A stretch of 32,168 nucleotides of DNA from Planctomycetota bacterium (GTDB lineage Bacteria; Planctomycetota; J058): positions 1-32,168 of the forward strand of contig RFHU01000065.1 in NCBI GenBank assembly GCA_003695705.1, written 5' to 3'. The notes beneath the pieces are model-generated. The model saw nothing but the letters and a program-made list of their open reading frames with translations. It did not search any database and had not been told where the DNA came from. Below, in pieces: positions 10,870-20,685 of this stretch. The translations under genes were made by a program, and so were the position numbers. Each line of letters opens with the position of its first letter. Position 1 is the stretch's first letter.

Positions 10870-12191
10870 AGCGGCTCGGGGCGGCCCTCGCCTTCGCTCT
10901 CGCCGCCGGCGGTCCGGCCCGCGCCCAGGAAGTGCTGCGGACCCTCGAACCGGCCACCCTCGACCGCGCCGAAAGCCCCGTGGTCGTCCGCGGAGCCCGC
11001 TTGCAGCGCCTGCTCGGGGCCCCCATCGACTCGCTGCGTCTCTACGCGTACGGGGAGCAGGGCCTGCGGCCCGTCCCCTTCCAGGTCGACGAGCGCACCC
11101 CCCAGGAGACCTACGCCTACCACCACGGCCTCCAGCGCAGCTCGGACACCGACGAACGCCGCCTCGACACCAACGACGAATTGGTCTTCATGGCCGCCGA
11201 CGTGGGCGCCCGCGTCCCCCTCGAAGCCATCCGCCTCGGACAGCTCGAGCTCGAGGAGGTGCGCGTGAGCGACCCGAGCCGCCCCGAGGCCGCCGGCTGG
11301 GTCTACGCGCTCGCCTTCGCCCTCTCCCCGCCTCCCCCCGCCGAGCGACGCTACCTCGAACTCACCGTCCGCCAGCGCGAGTTGCGCGGCTGGCGAGGCC
11401 CCCTGTGCCGCGTCGACGGTCCGCCGTGGGGGAACAACCTGCTCGACATGCGCAGCCTGCGCTTCCGGACCGCCTCGGGCGACTACGGGCGCAACGTCCT
11501 CGACCGCTCCAAGCTGAGCTTCCAGGGCAGCTACTTGTTCCTGCGCCTCGACCGCCGGCTGGAGGAAGTCTACGCGCGCCTGCTCGGCTACCTGGCCGGA
11601 CCCGTGCGCCTGGTTGCGGACTTCCGCCTGCAGGCCTACATGATCTGGGGACACTGGATCGAGACGACCCGCGCGCGCCTGGTGCTCTACCACAACCGGC
11701 TCGAGCTGGAGTTCTCGGCGCGCCTCCCGGTGACCCTGGAGCGCAAGCGCCCAAGCACGCTCCGCTTTTCGCTCGACTTCCGCGAGTCCGCCGGACCGCT
11801 CGCCCTGCTCACCGACCGGAACCTCACCGGACTGCCCGCCGACGGACGGCCCCGCGAAGGACGCACGGTCAACCGCAGCTTCCCGCGCTGGGTGTGCTAC
11901 TCCCTCCCCGGCGGCGCGGTGCTGGCCCGCTTCTGGCTCCCCGAACGGCTCGCGCGCAAGGAGCACTCCCTGTTCCTCGCCGAGCAAGGGTTCCGCGACG
12001 AACCCGAGGACGAGCCCGGCTCCTACGGGAACGCGGGCTTCCTCCTCGACCTCAGCGGCTGGAAGGCCGGAGACGACTACGAAGGGCGCCTGGTCCTCCA
12101 GTTCGGCGAGCCGGTCGGCCCCGGCCGGCCCGAGGCCCTCCTCCGGGTCGACGACGCCCCCCTGCGCGCCGAGGTCACTTCGCGCCCGTGA
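10866..12191 (+). CDS. Exported protein of unknown function
   Basis: 441 residues from a GTG that overlaps the previous stop (GTGA at 10866-10869). The signal peptide MKRLGAALAFALAAGGPARA then Q indicates export. The mature part is mostly beta-rich with many Tyr, Arg and Leu. It includes PVPFQVDERTPQETYAY, an RRLDTNDELVFMAADVG segment, a region NNLLDMRSLRFRTASGDYG, and a central hydrophobic-aromatic stretch, LQAYMIWGHWIETTRARLVL. There are no catalytic motifs or C-terminal anchor that I recognise. Its own stop overlaps the next gene's GTG by 4 bp, so three genes are tightly coupled. A role in envelope or surface glycan handling is possible from the neighbouring beta-helix and nucleotidyltransferase genes, but that is inference. 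Confidence 0.75.
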   Translation: MKRLGAALAFALAAGGPARAQEVLRTLEPATLDRAESPVVVRGARLQRLLGAPIDSLRLYAYGEQGLRPVPFQVDERTPQETYAYHHGLQRSSDTDERRLDTNDELVFMAADVGARVPLEAIRLGQLELEEVRVSDPSRPEAAGWVYALAFALSPPPPAERRYLELTVRQRELRGWRGPLCRVDGPPWGNNLLDMRSLRFRTASGDYGRNVLDRSKLSFQGSYLFLRLDRRLEEVYARLLGYLAGPVRLVADFRLQAYMIWGHWIETTRARLVLYHNRLELEFSARLPVTLERKRPSTLRFSLDFRESAGPLALLTDRNLTGLPADGRPREGRTVNRSFPRWVCYSLPGGAVLARFWLPERLARKEHSLFLAEQGFRDEPEDEPGSYGNAGFLLDLSGWKAGDDYEGRLVLQFGEPVGPGRPEALLRVDDAPLRAEVTSRP

Positions 12192-12826
12192 ACCCGCGGG
12201 GCCGCACCCTCGACCGCCCGCCCTACGCGGTCCGCCCCTTGGTCCTCGCGGCCGGCGCCTCGTCTCGCATGGGCCGTCCCAAGGCGAGCCTCCCCTTCGG
12301 CCCCGAGACCGCCCTCGGCCGGATCCTGAGCACCTGCGCGGCCTGCTCCCTCTCGCCACCGCAGGTGGTCGCGGGAGCCCACCCCGACGCGGTCCATGCC
12401 GCGGCCGCGCCCTACCCCACGGCGCGGGTCGTCGTGAACGAGGAATGGGCGCGCGGCCGCACGGTCTCCATTCGGTGCGGGCTCGAGGCCGTGCCGCCGG
12501 AGGAGGGCGTCCTCCTCTGGCCCGTGGACTGCCCCCTGCCCGGAGCCGAGGTCGTGCGAACCCTCCTCGCCGCCGCGGCGGCGGCTCCGGAGGCCCTCGG
12601 CTGCGTGCCGTCGCACGGAGGACGTCGCGGACACCCGCTCCTCCTCGCCCCCGCCGCAGTCCGCCGCCTCGCCGCCCTCGGGCCGAACCAGAGCGCCCGC
12701 ACCCTGGTCCGTGCGCTCCACGCGGAAGGTCGCTTGGTGCACGTCCCCGCCGGCTCGGAGGTGCTCGCGAACATCGACACCCCCGAAGCCTACCGGCGCG
12801 CCTTGGAGTTCCTGGAGCGGGCCTGA
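12188..12826 (+). CDS. MobA/MocA-like nucleotidyltransferase
   Basis: 212 residues from a GTG overlapping the previous stop (GTGA). The N-terminal motif LVLAAGASSRMGRPKASLPF (K32) is the nucleotide-binding signature of the MobA-like NTP-transferase fold. D114 in LLWPVDCPLP is the expected metal-binding Asp, and GRRGHPLLL matches the [R/H]-G-HP segment of MocA-type molybdopterin cytidylyltransferases. The C-terminus ANIDTPEAYRRAL fits the 'D-[IV]-[DN]-T-P-E-D' ending of the family. It transfers NMP from an NTP to a phosphorylated acceptor. MocA (molybdopterin CMP transfer) is the closest reading, but no molybdoenzyme or molybdenum-cofactor gene is nearby. Pairing with the upstream beta-helix protein as a split sugar-nucleotide enzyme is an alternative. 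Confidence 0.8.
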   Translation: MNPRGRTLDRPPYAVRPLVLAAGASSRMGRPKASLPFGPETALGRILSTCAACSLSPPQVVAGAHPDAVHAAAAPYPTARVVVNEEWARGRTVSIRCGLEAVPPEEGVLLWPVDCPLPGAEVVRTLLAAAAAAPEALGCVPSHGGRRGHPLLLAPAAVRRLAALGPNQSARTLVRALHAEGRLVHVPAGSEVLANIDTPEAYRRALEFLERA

Positions 12827-13101
12827 CGGCGCAGGGCGCGCGCGGCGCCCAGGGCCCCCGCCACGACGCAGCCGAGCGAGTCTCCCTCCCGCCTTCGGCG
12901 TCTCCCTCCGAGGCGTGCCAGGGTGCGTCGCAGTTGCGTCTTCCCGAAAGGCGTCGGAGGGCGTGCATCGGGGGGAAGTGTTGGCTACAACAAGACGGTT
13001 TCCGTGGACTTAGATCGGCCCCAAGGATCGGCGTAGCGCTTGCTGCGTCGCCCAGGTCGACGGCTTTCGGTCGCTCTCCCCCGCTCCAAGGAGCATCGCG
13101 C
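12827..13101 (+). other. 275-bp gap before the RHS gene
   Basis: No gene is seen here. Two exact copies of GTCTCCCTCC lie at 12880-12889 and 12900-12909, starting 20 bp apart (about two helical turns). An AT-richer stretch at 12981-13016 contains TTGGCT and ACTTAGATC, but they are 23-24 bp apart and not a good promoter. AAGGAG at 13088-13093 is the ribosome site of the RHS gene. The RHS promoter must lie here, but I cannot fix its position. Confidence 0.4.
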
Positions 13102-16100
13102 ATGGGCAACGCCGCCACCCGCGCCCTCTCGGGCCTCCTCGCGCTGAGCTTCCTCGTCCCGCCGCAGGCCCTCTTCGCCCAGGACCTGCCGCCGGGACCC
13201 GCGCAGCCGCCCGCCCCGCGCGGGGAGGCCAATGAGGCCCCCCTCGACCTCACCGTCCTCGACGCCCTCGACGTCGACCCGCGCACGGGCCGCCTGCGCC
13301 TCTCCCGCACCGACCTGGTGGTGGGCGAAGGCGACCGAGCCTTCGCCTTGCGCCGCCACTACCGTCCGGGCGCCGGCGACGCCCTCAACTTCTCCTACGA
13401 CTGGGTGTCCGTCCTCGACCACCACCTCGACGTGCACCCCTCCGGCCGCCGGGCCTCCTTCGTCGACCAGGACGGAACGCGGGTGTTCTTCGAGCGCGGG
13501 GCCTCCGGGCGCCTCGTCGCCACCCACGGCCCCCGCGCCGTCGTCGAAGTCAAGCAGGACGGCTACGTCCTCCGCGGCCTCGGCGACGACGCCGTCTACC
13601 GCTTCGACCGCGCCGGCTGGCTCCTCAGCCGCGCCGACGCCAACTACACCCTGCGCTACCGCTACGACAAGCGCGATCTGCTTCGAGCGGTGGAGGGGCC
13701 CTGGGGGACCCTGCGCATCCGGCGCGACGCCGCAGGCGTCCTCCGCGCCGTCGAGGCCCCCGACGGTCGCGTGGTGCGCTACCTGCGCGACGCCGAAGGC
13801 AACCTCGCCGAGGTCCGGCGGCCCGCCCGCCGCGAGCGCTACGGCTACGACGTCGCCGGCCGCTTGAACTCCGTGGCAGACGGCAAGGCCGAGGTGCGCT
13901 ACGACGCCCTGGGGAGGGTGATCCGCCTGGGCGGCCCGGCCTTGCGAGAGCGCCGCTTCCTCTACCTTTCCGGCGAAGGGGCCTTGGGCTCGATCACGCG
14001 CATCGTTCAGGGCGAACGCGCCTGGGAAGTCCGCGTCGCCGCCGACGGGCGCCGAATGGTGACCCGCGATCCCCGCGGGCTCGAGACCTCGGTCGCCTTC
14101 GACGAGCGCGGCCGCGCCGTGCGCCTCGAGGCGCCCGACGGTCGCACCTGGCGGCGGGTCTTCGACGAGCGAGGCCGCCTGATCGAGCGCCACGCCCCCG
14201 AGGGGGTGACCCGCTACGAATACGAGAGCAAGGTCACGGACCGCCCCACGCGGATCACCTTCCCCGACGGGCGCTGGCTGGCCCTCGACTACGACCTGCG
14301 CGGCAAGCTCATCGAGGCGCGCGCGTCGAGCGGCGCGCGCACCCGGTGGCGCTACGACCGCGACGGCCTCCTCGCCGAACGCATCGACCGGCGCGGCGCG
14401 CGCACCCGCTACGCGCGCGACGACCAGGGCCGCGTGGTGGCGGTGAGCGAAGACGGCCGCGGCACCACGCGCTTCGTCCGCGACGCCGAGGGGCGCCTGC
14501 TCGGCGTGAAGCTGCCCACGGGCCAGGTGGTCCGCGTCGAGTGGACGCCCGACGGGCGCCTGCGGCGCATCGCCGACGGCCGCGGGCCCGCCGTGGAGAA
14601 GGTCTACGACGCGCGCGGCCGCCTGCTCGGGCTTCGCGGACCGCTCGGCCGCGAGTTGAGCTACCGCTGGACCGAGCAAGGCGAACTGGCCGAGGTGCGC
14701 GACGCCCTCGGACCGGTCTTGCGCTTCGACTACGACCCCTCCGGCCTCCTCACCGCGGTGACCGACGGCGCCGGCAACACCGCCCGCATCGTCCGGGGCG
14801 AGCGGAGCCTCGAACTCCGCGATCCGACCTGGGGCGAGCGCCGCCTCCGCTACGACGACGCCGGTCGCCTCGTCGAGGAAGTGCTCGGCGGACGCAAGAT
14901 CACCTACGCCTACGACGCGCGCGGCCGCTTGGTCGGCCGGACCACCCCCCGCGGCGAGGAGCGCTTCGAATACGACCGCCACGGGCGCCTGACCCGCATG
15001 AGCGGCCCCGACGGCGCGCTGGAGCTGGCCTTCGACCCGGAGGGGCGCCTCGCGCGCCTGACCAACCCCGCCCTGGGCAAGAGCGTCGAATACGACTACG
15101 CGCCCAGCGGCGACCGCACCGCCCTACGCCTTCCCTGGGGCACGCTGCGCTACACCTACGACGTCCAGGGGCGCGTGACGGCCGTGCGCCTGCCCGAGGG
15201 CGGCGAGTTGCGCCTGGAATACGCCGCGGACGGGCGGCGCACGGCCATCCACTACCCCAACGGAGTGAGCACCCGCTTCGCCTACAAGCGAAACCGGCTG
15301 GTGCGGGTAGAGACGACCAAGGGCGACGAACTCCTCGAACGCCTCCGCTACGGCTACGACGCGATGGGCCGCCTCGCCTGGAGCGAGGACGCCAGCGGCG
15401 CGCGCACGACCTACGCCCACGACGCCCGCGGACGACTCACCGAAGTCCGCCGCGGCGAGGAGGTGACCCGCTACCGCTACGACGCCGCCGGCAACCGCAT
15501 CGCCACCGAGCGCGCCGGGAGCGTCGAGAAGGCCGAGGTCGGGGCGGGCAACCGCGTCGTCGCGCGGGGCCAGATCCGCTACGCCTACGGACCCGCCGGC
15601 GAGCTGCGCGAGGCGCGCGGCCCTGGGGGCACGACGCGCTACCAATACGATGCGGACAACCGCCTGGTGCGCGTCGAAGCCCCCGGCGGGAAGGTCGTCC
15701 GCTACGGCTACGCCCCCAACGGCACCCGCCTCTGGCGAGAGGACGAGGCCGGACGCGTCCACTACCTCTCCGACCTCGCCGACGTGGTGGGCGAGCTCGA
15801 CGCCGAGGGCACGCTCCTCACCAGCTACGTGCACGGCCCCGGGGTCGACGACGTCCTCTCCGCGCGCCACGGAGACGAACGCTTCTTCTACCACTACGAC
15901 CTCGTGCGCAGCGTGACGGCCGTGACCGGCCGCGGCGGGCGGGTGGCCGCCCGCTACGCCTACGACGCCTACGGCCAGCAGCGCCGCGCCGAAGGCGACG
16001 CCGTGGCCTGGAACCCCTTCCGCTACACCTCACGCGCCTTCGACCCCGCGACCGGCCTCTACGACTACCGGGCGCGGACCTACGCCCCCGAGTTGGGTCG

Positions 16101-17799
16101 CTTCACCACGCCCGACCCGGCGGGGCTGCGCGGTGGACCGAACCTCTACGCCTACGCTGCCGGCGACCCCGTGCTCTTCAACGACCCCTTCGGCTTCTGG
16201 CCCGACTGGCTGGATTCGGCGGCCGACTGGGCCCTCGGCGCCCTGGACACGGTCGGCGGTGCCATCGACACCGCCGTGACCGCCGTGGGAGGCGCCATCG
16301 ACGACGGCGTGACCGCGGCCGGCGGCTGGGTCGCCGACAACCTGCTCCCCGAGGCGATCCGCGAGGAAGTCTCCTACCTGGGCCGCCAGACCTGGGCCTT
16401 CACCCGCGGTTTCGGGAAGGGGATCTACGGCGCCGGCAAGGGCGTGGTGACCATGGTTCGCCACCCCGTCGACACCTACCGCGGGATCAAACACGCCATC
16501 GAGAACTGGGACGAGACCAAGGAGCGCCTGGTCGCCCTCTGGGACGAATACAAGGACGCCGCGGTGAACGACCCCGAGAAGTTCGCCGAGTGGACCGGCA
16601 TCCTCACCGCCGAAGTCGTCTTCGCGGTGGCCGGCACCAAAGGCCTCGACAAGCTGGGCAAGTCGGGAACCCTGGCGCGCATGGCGTCGAGCGAGTCGCG
16701 CGTGGCGCGGGCGGTGGCCCGCACGGCGCGGGTCGCCGCGCCCGTGGTGGACAAGGCGCGCGAATTCCGCGGCGACCTCGCGGGCCGCTTCCCGAGGGTC
16801 GCGAGCGCGCTCCGCCGCGCGCGGACCCTCGACCGCGCCCGCCGCATCGAGCTCGCCCGGCGCGCGGCCAACCCGGGGCGCTTCGTCACCCGGGTGCCGC
16901 GGCGCCTCGCGAACTTCGGCCGCGACCTCGGGCGCGGCGCGCGCCTCGCCGCGCGCGAGCCGGGCGCCTTCGTGCTCTACTCGGGGCGCCGCCTGGGCAG
17001 CGCGGCCCGCGGCCTGGTCGCCGAGACCGGCCGCGGCCTGTGGACCGCCGGGAAGTACGGGACGATCCCCGTGCTGGTTGCCTTCGAAGACGAGATCACC
17101 GACGCGGTCAAGCGCAGCGCAACGCGCGAAGCCGCCCTGGGCGAGGTCACCCGCGCGGGCCGCGCCCTTCTCGAGGACGCCGCCCGCCTGAGCCCCGAAG
17201 CGCTCGCCGAGCGAGTCCGCGAGGTGGGCCTGGTCTACCGAAACTACCGCAACCGCCTCATGGGACCCATCCACGAGGAAGACGCGCGCCTCGACCGCGA
17301 ACTGCGCGAACTCGACGCCCTGGTCGCGGCCGGGGAGATCCCCCCCGAAACCATCGACTCGCGCCTCGACGCCATGCTCGAAGAATACGGGCGGCGGCGC
17401 CACAACCTGATGGTCGACCTCTACGACCGCAACCGCGACGCCGAGCACGACATGCTCCACCCGAGCCCGAACCGGACGATCTCCTTCCAGGACGAGATCG
17501 ACCTGCTCGCGGCCGTGGCCGAGCGGGTGCGCGACCCCGCCGCCCGGGCCCTGCTCGACGCGCGCCGGGCCGACCTCGAAGAGCTCATGGAATACGAGTA
17601 CACGCTCTTCCGTTCGGGGGACCACGACGCGCTCATCGCGGGCATCGCCGGGGCGCCGCGACCCGAAGGCGAAGCCCCCGCGCTGGGCGGGTACGACCCC
17701 TACGGCCTCGGCGACCCCGCGGGGCTCGACTCGGTGGACTTCCAGCCCGACGTGGGGCCGAACGCAAACGATCCCGTCCGCCTCGACGACGGCGGCTGA
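13102..17799 (+). CDS. Sec-exported RHS/YD-repeat protein with long C-terminal domain
   Basis: 1565 residues; ATG with AAGGAG 8 nt upstream. The signal peptide is about residues 1-26 ([19 protein letters not shown]). Residues about 45-190 resemble the DUF6531-type start of RHS proteins ([20 protein letters not shown], then [11 protein letters not shown]). About 40 YD-type repeats (e.g. [21 protein letters not shown]) form the predicted hollow shell up to about residue 990. The RHS core ends with D1005-P-A-G-L...D1028-P-F-G-F1032, the paired-Asp self-cleavage signature, so autoproteolysis after about 1032 is likely. The remaining 533 residues are helical, starting with GGAID-type amphipathic repeats, then an Arg/Ala-rich basic part and a Glu/Asp-rich end. 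I see no known nuclease, deaminase or ADP-ribosylation motif. The following gene is on the other strand, so no immunity gene sits in the usual place. Confidence 0.92.
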   Translation: MGNAATRALSGLLALSFLVPPQALFAQDLPPGPAQPPAPRGEANEAPLDLTVLDALDVDPRTGRLRLSRTDLVVGEGDRAFALRRHYRPGAGDALNFSYDWVSVLDHHLDVHPSGRRASFVDQDGTRVFFERGASGRLVATHGPRAVVEVKQDGYVLRGLGDDAVYRFDRAGWLLSRADANYTLRYRYDKRDLLRAVEGPWGTLRIRRDAAGVLRAVEAPDGRVVRYLRDAEGNLAEVRRPARRERYGYDVAGRLNSVADGKAEVRYDALGRVIRLGGPALRERRFLYLSGEGALGSITRIVQGERAWEVRVAADGRRMVTRDPRGLETSVAFDERGRAVRLEAPDGRTWRRVFDERGRLIERHAPEGVTRYEYESKVTDRPTRITFPDGRWLALDYDLRGKLIEARASSGARTRWRYDRDGLLAERIDRRGARTRYARDDQGRVVAVSEDGRGTTRFVRDAEGRLLGVKLPTGQVVRVEWTPDGRLRRIADGRGPAVEKVYDARGRLLGLRGPLGRELSYRWTEQGELAEVRDALGPVLRFDYDPSGLLTAVTDGAGNTARIVRGERSLELRDPTWGERRLRYDDAGRLVEEVLGGRKITYAYDARGRLVGRTTPRGEERFEYDRHGRLTRMSGPDGALELAFDPEGRLARLTNPALGKSVEYDYAPSGDRTALRLPWGTLRYTYDVQGRVTAVRLPEGGELRLEYAADGRRTAIHYPNGVSTRFAYKRNRLVRVETTKGDELLERLRYGYDAMGRLAWSEDASGARTTYAHDARGRLTEVRRGEEVTRYRYDAAGNRIATERAGSVEKAEVGAGNRVVARGQIRYAYGPAGELREARGPGGTTRYQYDADNRLVRVEAPGGKVVRYGYAPNGTRLWREDEAGRVHYLSDLADVVGELDAEGTLLTSYVHGPGVDDVLSARHGDERFFYHYDLVRSVTAVTGRGGRVAARYAYDAYGQQRRAEGDAVAWNPFRYTSRAFDPATGLYDYRARTYAPELGRFTTPDPAGLRGGPNLYAYAAGDPVLFNDPFGFWPDWLDSAADWALGALDTVGGAIDTAVTAVGGAIDDGVTAAGGWVADNLLPEAIREEVSYLGRQTWAFTRGFGKGIYGAGKGVVTMVRHPVDTYRGIKHAIENWDETKERLVALWDEYKDAAVNDPEKFAEWTGILTAEVVFAVAGTKGLDKLGKSGTLARMASSESRVARAVARTARVAAPVVDKAREFRGDLAGRFPRVASALRRARTLDRARRIELARRAANPGRFVTRVPRRLANFGRDLGRGARLAAREPGAFVLYSGRRLGSAARGLVAETGRGLWTAGKYGTIPVLVAFEDEITDAVKRSATREAALGEVTRAGRALLEDAARLSPEALAERVREVGLVYRNYRNRLMGPIHEEDARLDRELRELDALVAAGEIPPETIDSRLDAMLEEYGRRRHNLMVDLYDRNRDAEHDMLHPSPNRTISFQDEIDLLAAVAERVRDPAARALLDARRADLEELMEYEYTLFRSGDHDALIAGIAGAPRPEGEAPALGGYDPYGLGDPAGLDSVDFQPDVGPNANDPVRLDDGG

Positions 17800-17805
17800 G
17801 CGCGC

Positions 17806-17847
17806 GCGCCGAGGACACCCCCGCGAACGCGCGCTGCTCCTCGGCGC
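17806..17847. terminator. Bidirectional hairpin between convergent RHS and lipoprotein genes
   Basis: Perfect 10-bp arms GCGCCGAGGA (17806-17815) and TCCTCGGCGC (17838-17847) enclose a 22-nt loop, starting 6 nt after the RHS stop and ending 23 nt before the convergent stop. No T-tract is present on either strand, so it is a GC-type stem-loop terminator candidate only. Confidence 0.5.
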
Positions 17848-17870
17848 AGGTGCACCGCAAGCGGCGCCCG

Positions 17871-19058
17871 CTACTCCTCGGCGTGGGCGCGGTAGAGGGC
17901 GCGGGCGAGCGCGCGCAGGGCCTCGGGCTCGGCGCGCGCGAGGCGGGCAAAGGCCAAGGCGTCGGCGCGCGGACTCCCCTCGCCGCGGCGGACGGCGGCG
18001 GCGAGCTCGGCCACGAGTCGCTTGGCGGCCCGCAGGTGGGGCGCCTGGGCTCCGGAGCGCAAGCCGACGGCGGCGAGGGCCACGACGTCCGCGAGGGCCC
18101 CAAGCGGCTCTCCGTGGATCATGGCGGAGAGACTGCCGAGGAGGAACAGTCGCGCGCGCGCCTCGGCGTCGAGGGGGGCCTCGGGGTCGGGACAAATGCG
18201 GGCGGCTTCTCGTTGTTCGGCCACCGCCCGAAGCTCGGCGCGCTGGGCGTAGTCGTCGACGAAGCGAGCGAGCTGCTCGGCGCGCGGGCGGGCGGAGACC
18301 GTCCCCCAGAGGGGCTCGAGGGATCGCCAACGCAGGGCGGCCTTGGTGAGCATCAGCAATTCGGCGAGGGGGCGCTCGGCGAGGGCGAGGAAGGCCCGGT
18401 CGTCACGGGCGAGGCGGGCGCTGCGCTCGAGTTCGGCGAGGTGGGGCAAGAAGAGCCGCTCCCCGACCTCGCGCGCCGCGGCGCGATCCACCCGTACCTC
18501 GCCGTTGCGCGCGTAGGTGGCCGCCTGGCGGGTGGGCGGCAGGCCGAGGCGCTCGGCCCGGTAGGCCGGGTAATCGAGGGCCAAGACCTCGTCGAAGACG
18601 GTCAACCGGTAGCGATGGGCCGTGCCGAACAAGCGGACCTCGCGGGGAAGGTCGCGGGCAGCCACCCGCAGCACCGAGAAGGAGTCCGCATCGGCGCCGA
18701 AGCAAAGGGCGTAGCGCCCGCCGCGACGAATGCCCGCGTGCGCCTCGCGCAAGAGCGCCGCGTCGTCGCCGAGGGCGGTCGGATTGGCGCCGGCGGCCCG
18801 CAGCGCCTCCCGCAGCCCTTCGCGGGCGCGTCCGAGGCGCTCGGCCAGCGATCCCTCCTCGCCGGCGAACTCCTCGGGCCGCTCCCTCGCCAGGCGCAGG
18901 GCGTAGCCCGCGTAGAGGAAGTCGCGCAGGGCGCGCACCGTCCCCCGATCCGCCATCCAGTGCGCGACGCCCGACGGCGGTCCGGGGGCCGCGGGAGGGG
19001 GACCCGCGCAACCGGTCAGGAAGAGCGCAAGGCAGAGGATGCGGGCCGAAGGCGTCAC
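17871..19058 (-). CDS. Lipoprotein of unknown function
   Basis: 395 residues from the GTG at 19058, chosen because it gives a compact lipoprotein signal: [17 protein letters not shown]17, with lipobox L-T-G-C. The open frame continues 30 codons upstream but that extension has no signal-like features. Mature Pro-rich linker residues are followed by an almost wholly alpha-helical, Ala/Arg/Leu/Glu-rich body containing [23 protein letters not shown] recognise no family. A TATACT box ends 9 nt before the GTG and no Shine-Dalgarno is visible. The gene is divergent from recA and convergent with the RHS gene. It has no complementary acidic or small immunity-like look, so I do not pair it with the RHS protein. 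Confidence 0.72.
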   Translation of the reverse strand: MTPSARILCLALFLTGCAGPPPAAPGPPSGVAHWMADRGTVRALRDFLYAGYALRLARERPEEFAGEEGSLAERLGRAREGLREALRAAGANPTALGDDAALLREAHAGIRRGGRYALCFGADADSFSVLRVAARDLPREVRLFGTAHRYRLTVFDEVLALDYPAYRAERLGLPPTRQAATYARNGEVRVDRAAAREVGERLFLPHLAELERSARLARDDRAFLALAERPLAELLMLTKAALRWRSLEPLWGTVSARPRAEQLARFVDDYAQRAELRAVAEQREAARICPDPEAPLDAEARARLFLLGSLSAMIHGEPLGALADVVALAAVGLRSGAQAPHLRAAKRLVAELAAAVRRGEGSPRADALAFARLARAEPEALRALARALYRAHAEE

Positions 19059-19067
19059 GAAGCGCGG

Positions 19068-19073
19068 AGTATA
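19068..19073 (-). promoter_or_regulatory. TATACT -10-like box of the lipoprotein gene
   Basis: On the minus strand TATACT (19073-19068) is followed by 9 nt and then the GTG at 19058. This is a near-consensus -10 hexamer in a GC-rich background and implies a leader of at most a few nucleotides. No clear -35 is seen. Confidence 0.45.
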
Positions 19074-19139
19074 CCCTCCGCGCCGCACGGGACACCTCGT
19101 TCGGGCGACGTTCGGACTCGCCCGCAACCGGAAGGACAA

Positions 19140-19206
19140 CGCAAGCATCTTTTCAAGAAAGACTTGCGATCTCCTCTCGGGCCCTGTCGGAGCCCCTTGC
19201 TACCGT
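19140..19206 (+). promoter_or_regulatory. Dyad and extended -10 candidate upstream of recA
   Basis: CGCAAG (19140-19145) and CTTGCG (19163-19168) form a 6-bp inverted repeat separated by 17 bp with an AT-rich, partly symmetric centre (TCTTT and AAAGA). Downstream, TGCTACCGT (19198-19206) reads as an extended -10, giving a leader of about 75 nt to the GTG at 19290. The dyad does not match the LexA boxes I know (GAAC-N4-GTTC, GTTC-N7-GTTC, CTGT-N8-ACAG), so any SOS role is a guess. Confidence 0.35.
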
Positions 19207-19289
19207 GCTTCGGCCTGGGGAGAAGCCCCAACAGGAACCGAACGAAGACCGACGTCGCGCGCCCCTGGGGGCGCGCAAGGAGAGTTGCC

Positions 19290-20453
19290 GTGGCCAAGCG
19301 CAAGAAGCCCCAAATGGCGGAAGACCCGGACGCCAAAGCGCGTCAGAAGAACCTCGAGCTCGCCCTCGAGCACATCACGAAGCACCACGGGCGCGGAGCG
19401 ATCATGCGCCTCGGCCAAGACGCCAAGGTCCAGGTCCCCGCCATCCCCACCGGATCGCTCTCCCTCGACCTGGCCATCGGAGTGGGCGGGATTCCGCGCG
19501 GCCGGGTCACCGAGGTCTTCGGCCCCGAGTCCTCGGGCAAGACGACCCTCGCCCTCACCGTGGCCGCCAACGCGCAACGGCAAGGCGGCACCGTGGCCTT
19601 CATCGACGCCGAGCACGCCCTCGACCCCGCCTACGCGCGCCGCATTGGCGTCGACCTCGACGCGCTCCTCGTCTCGCAACCCGACTCGGGCGAGCAGGCC
19701 CTCGAGATCGTCGAGCTCCTCGTGCAGTCCAACGCCGTCGACGTCATCGTCGTCGACTCGGTCGCCGCCCTGGTCCCCCGCGCGGAACTCGAAGGAAACA
19801 TGGGCGATTCCCACGTCGGCCTCCAGGCCCGGCTCATGTCCCAGGCCTTGCGCAAGCTGACGGGCATCGTCAACCGCAGCCGCACGGCGCTGATCTTCAT
19901 CAACCAACTCCGCATGAAGATCGGCGTCATGTTCGGCTCCCCCGAGACGACCACCGGCGGCCGCGCCCTCAAGTTCTACTCCTCGCTGCGCCTCGACATT
20001 CGGCGCATCGCCCAGATCAAGAACGCCGAGGGCTCCATCGGCAGCCGCATTCGCGTGAAGGTGGTCAAGAACAAGGTCGCGCCCCCGTTTCGGGTGGCCG
20101 AGTTCGACATCCTCTTCAACAAGGGCATTTCCTGGCACGGCGACGTCCTCGACCGCGCCGTCGAGGCCAAGATCGTCCAAAAGGCCGGCTCCTGGTTCTC
20201 CTTCGGCGAGACGCGCATCGGCCAGGGACGGGACAACGCCGTGCAATTCCTCGAGCAGAACCCGGACATCGCCGCGGAGATCGAACAGGCGCTCTTCGCG
20301 GTCCTCTTCCCCCCCGAGGAAGAGGCCCCCGAGGCCCCCGCGGCGGCGCCGTCCCTGGTGGGCGCAGGCGCGTCGGCGGCTTCGGCCCCGGCCAACGGCA
20401 GCGCCAAAGCGACCGCGACCAAGGGCAAGGCCAAGGGCAAGTCCAAGAAGTAA
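19290..20453 (+). CDS. recA: RecA recombinase
   Basis: 387 residues. GTG start with AAGGAG at 19277-19282, 7 nt upstream; an internal ATG at 19314 is less well placed. RecA forms ATP-dependent filaments on single-stranded DNA for homologous recombination and co-protease signalling. The Walker A motif GPESSGKTT spans residues 78-86 (K84), [20 protein letters not shown] carries the Walker B strand, and [20 protein letters not shown] is the loop-2 region. The core is full length and canonical through about residue 340. The C-terminal tail is unusual: a short acidic stretch (EEEAPEAP), an Ala-rich linker and a Lys-rich end ([15 protein letters not shown]), where many RecA proteins end acidic. No recX or lexA neighbour is present. 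A strong hairpin follows 91 bp downstream. Confidence 0.98.
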   Translation: MAKRKKPQMAEDPDAKARQKNLELALEHITKHHGRGAIMRLGQDAKVQVPAIPTGSLSLDLAIGVGGIPRGRVTEVFGPESSGKTTLALTVAANAQRQGGTVAFIDAEHALDPAYARRIGVDLDALLVSQPDSGEQALEIVELLVQSNAVDVIVVDSVAALVPRAELEGNMGDSHVGLQARLMSQALRKLTGIVNRSRTALIFINQLRMKIGVMFGSPETTTGGRALKFYSSLRLDIRRIAQIKNAEGSIGSRIRVKVVKNKVAPPFRVAEFDILFNKGISWHGDVLDRAVEAKIVQKAGSWFSFGETRIGQGRDNAVQFLEQNPDIAAEIEQALFAVLFPPEEEAPEAPAAAPSLVGAGASAASAPANGSAKATATKGKAKGKSKK

Positions 20454-20544
20454 CCGGCGCCGCCGGGCGGTCCCGGCGCCCCCCCCAGGGGAGCCGGGCA
20501 GCGCAAGGCGGTCCGCCAGACCCCATCTCCCCCTGCATCGGCAC

Positions 20545-20582
20545 GAGCCCCAGACCGCGCGCCCCGGCGCAGTCTGGGGCTC
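20545..20582 (+). terminator. Stem-loop terminator after recA
   Basis: Perfect 11-bp arms GAGCCCCAGAC (20545-20555) and GTCTGGGGCTC (20572-20582). The 16-nt loop can fold further through GCGC/GCGC (20557-20560 with 20567-20570). The following bases GGTTCTTG give only a weak U-tract. It lies within the 321-bp gene-free stretch between recA and hemA. Confidence 0.7.
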
Positions 20583-20685
20583 GGTTCTTGCCAGGGCGCA
20601 CGGGCGGAGCGGTCCCGAGTCCATGCCCCGGCAAGCAAACCGTGAACGGAGTGCGCGGCTCGGACCAGGTGCGTCTTGCGCTTCG

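Noticed and set aside
12827-13101. Gap before the RHS gene checked for a mobile-element end or attachment site
   Set aside because: Only a 10-bp direct repeat pair is present; no terminal inverted repeats, integrase or tRNA.
17100-17799. RHS C-terminal end inspected for a toxin active site
   Set aside because: No HNH, deaminase, ADP-ribosyltransferase or colicin-type nuclease motif was seen, and the adjacent gene is a convergent lipoprotein, not an immunity protein. I keep it as 'unknown'.
14346-19289. A long plus-strand frame that runs continuously into recA
   Set aside because: Upstream of the GTG at 19290 it is the +1 shadow of the RHS gene and then antisense to the lipoprotein gene. RecA starts at its own Shine-Dalgarno; there is no real fusion.
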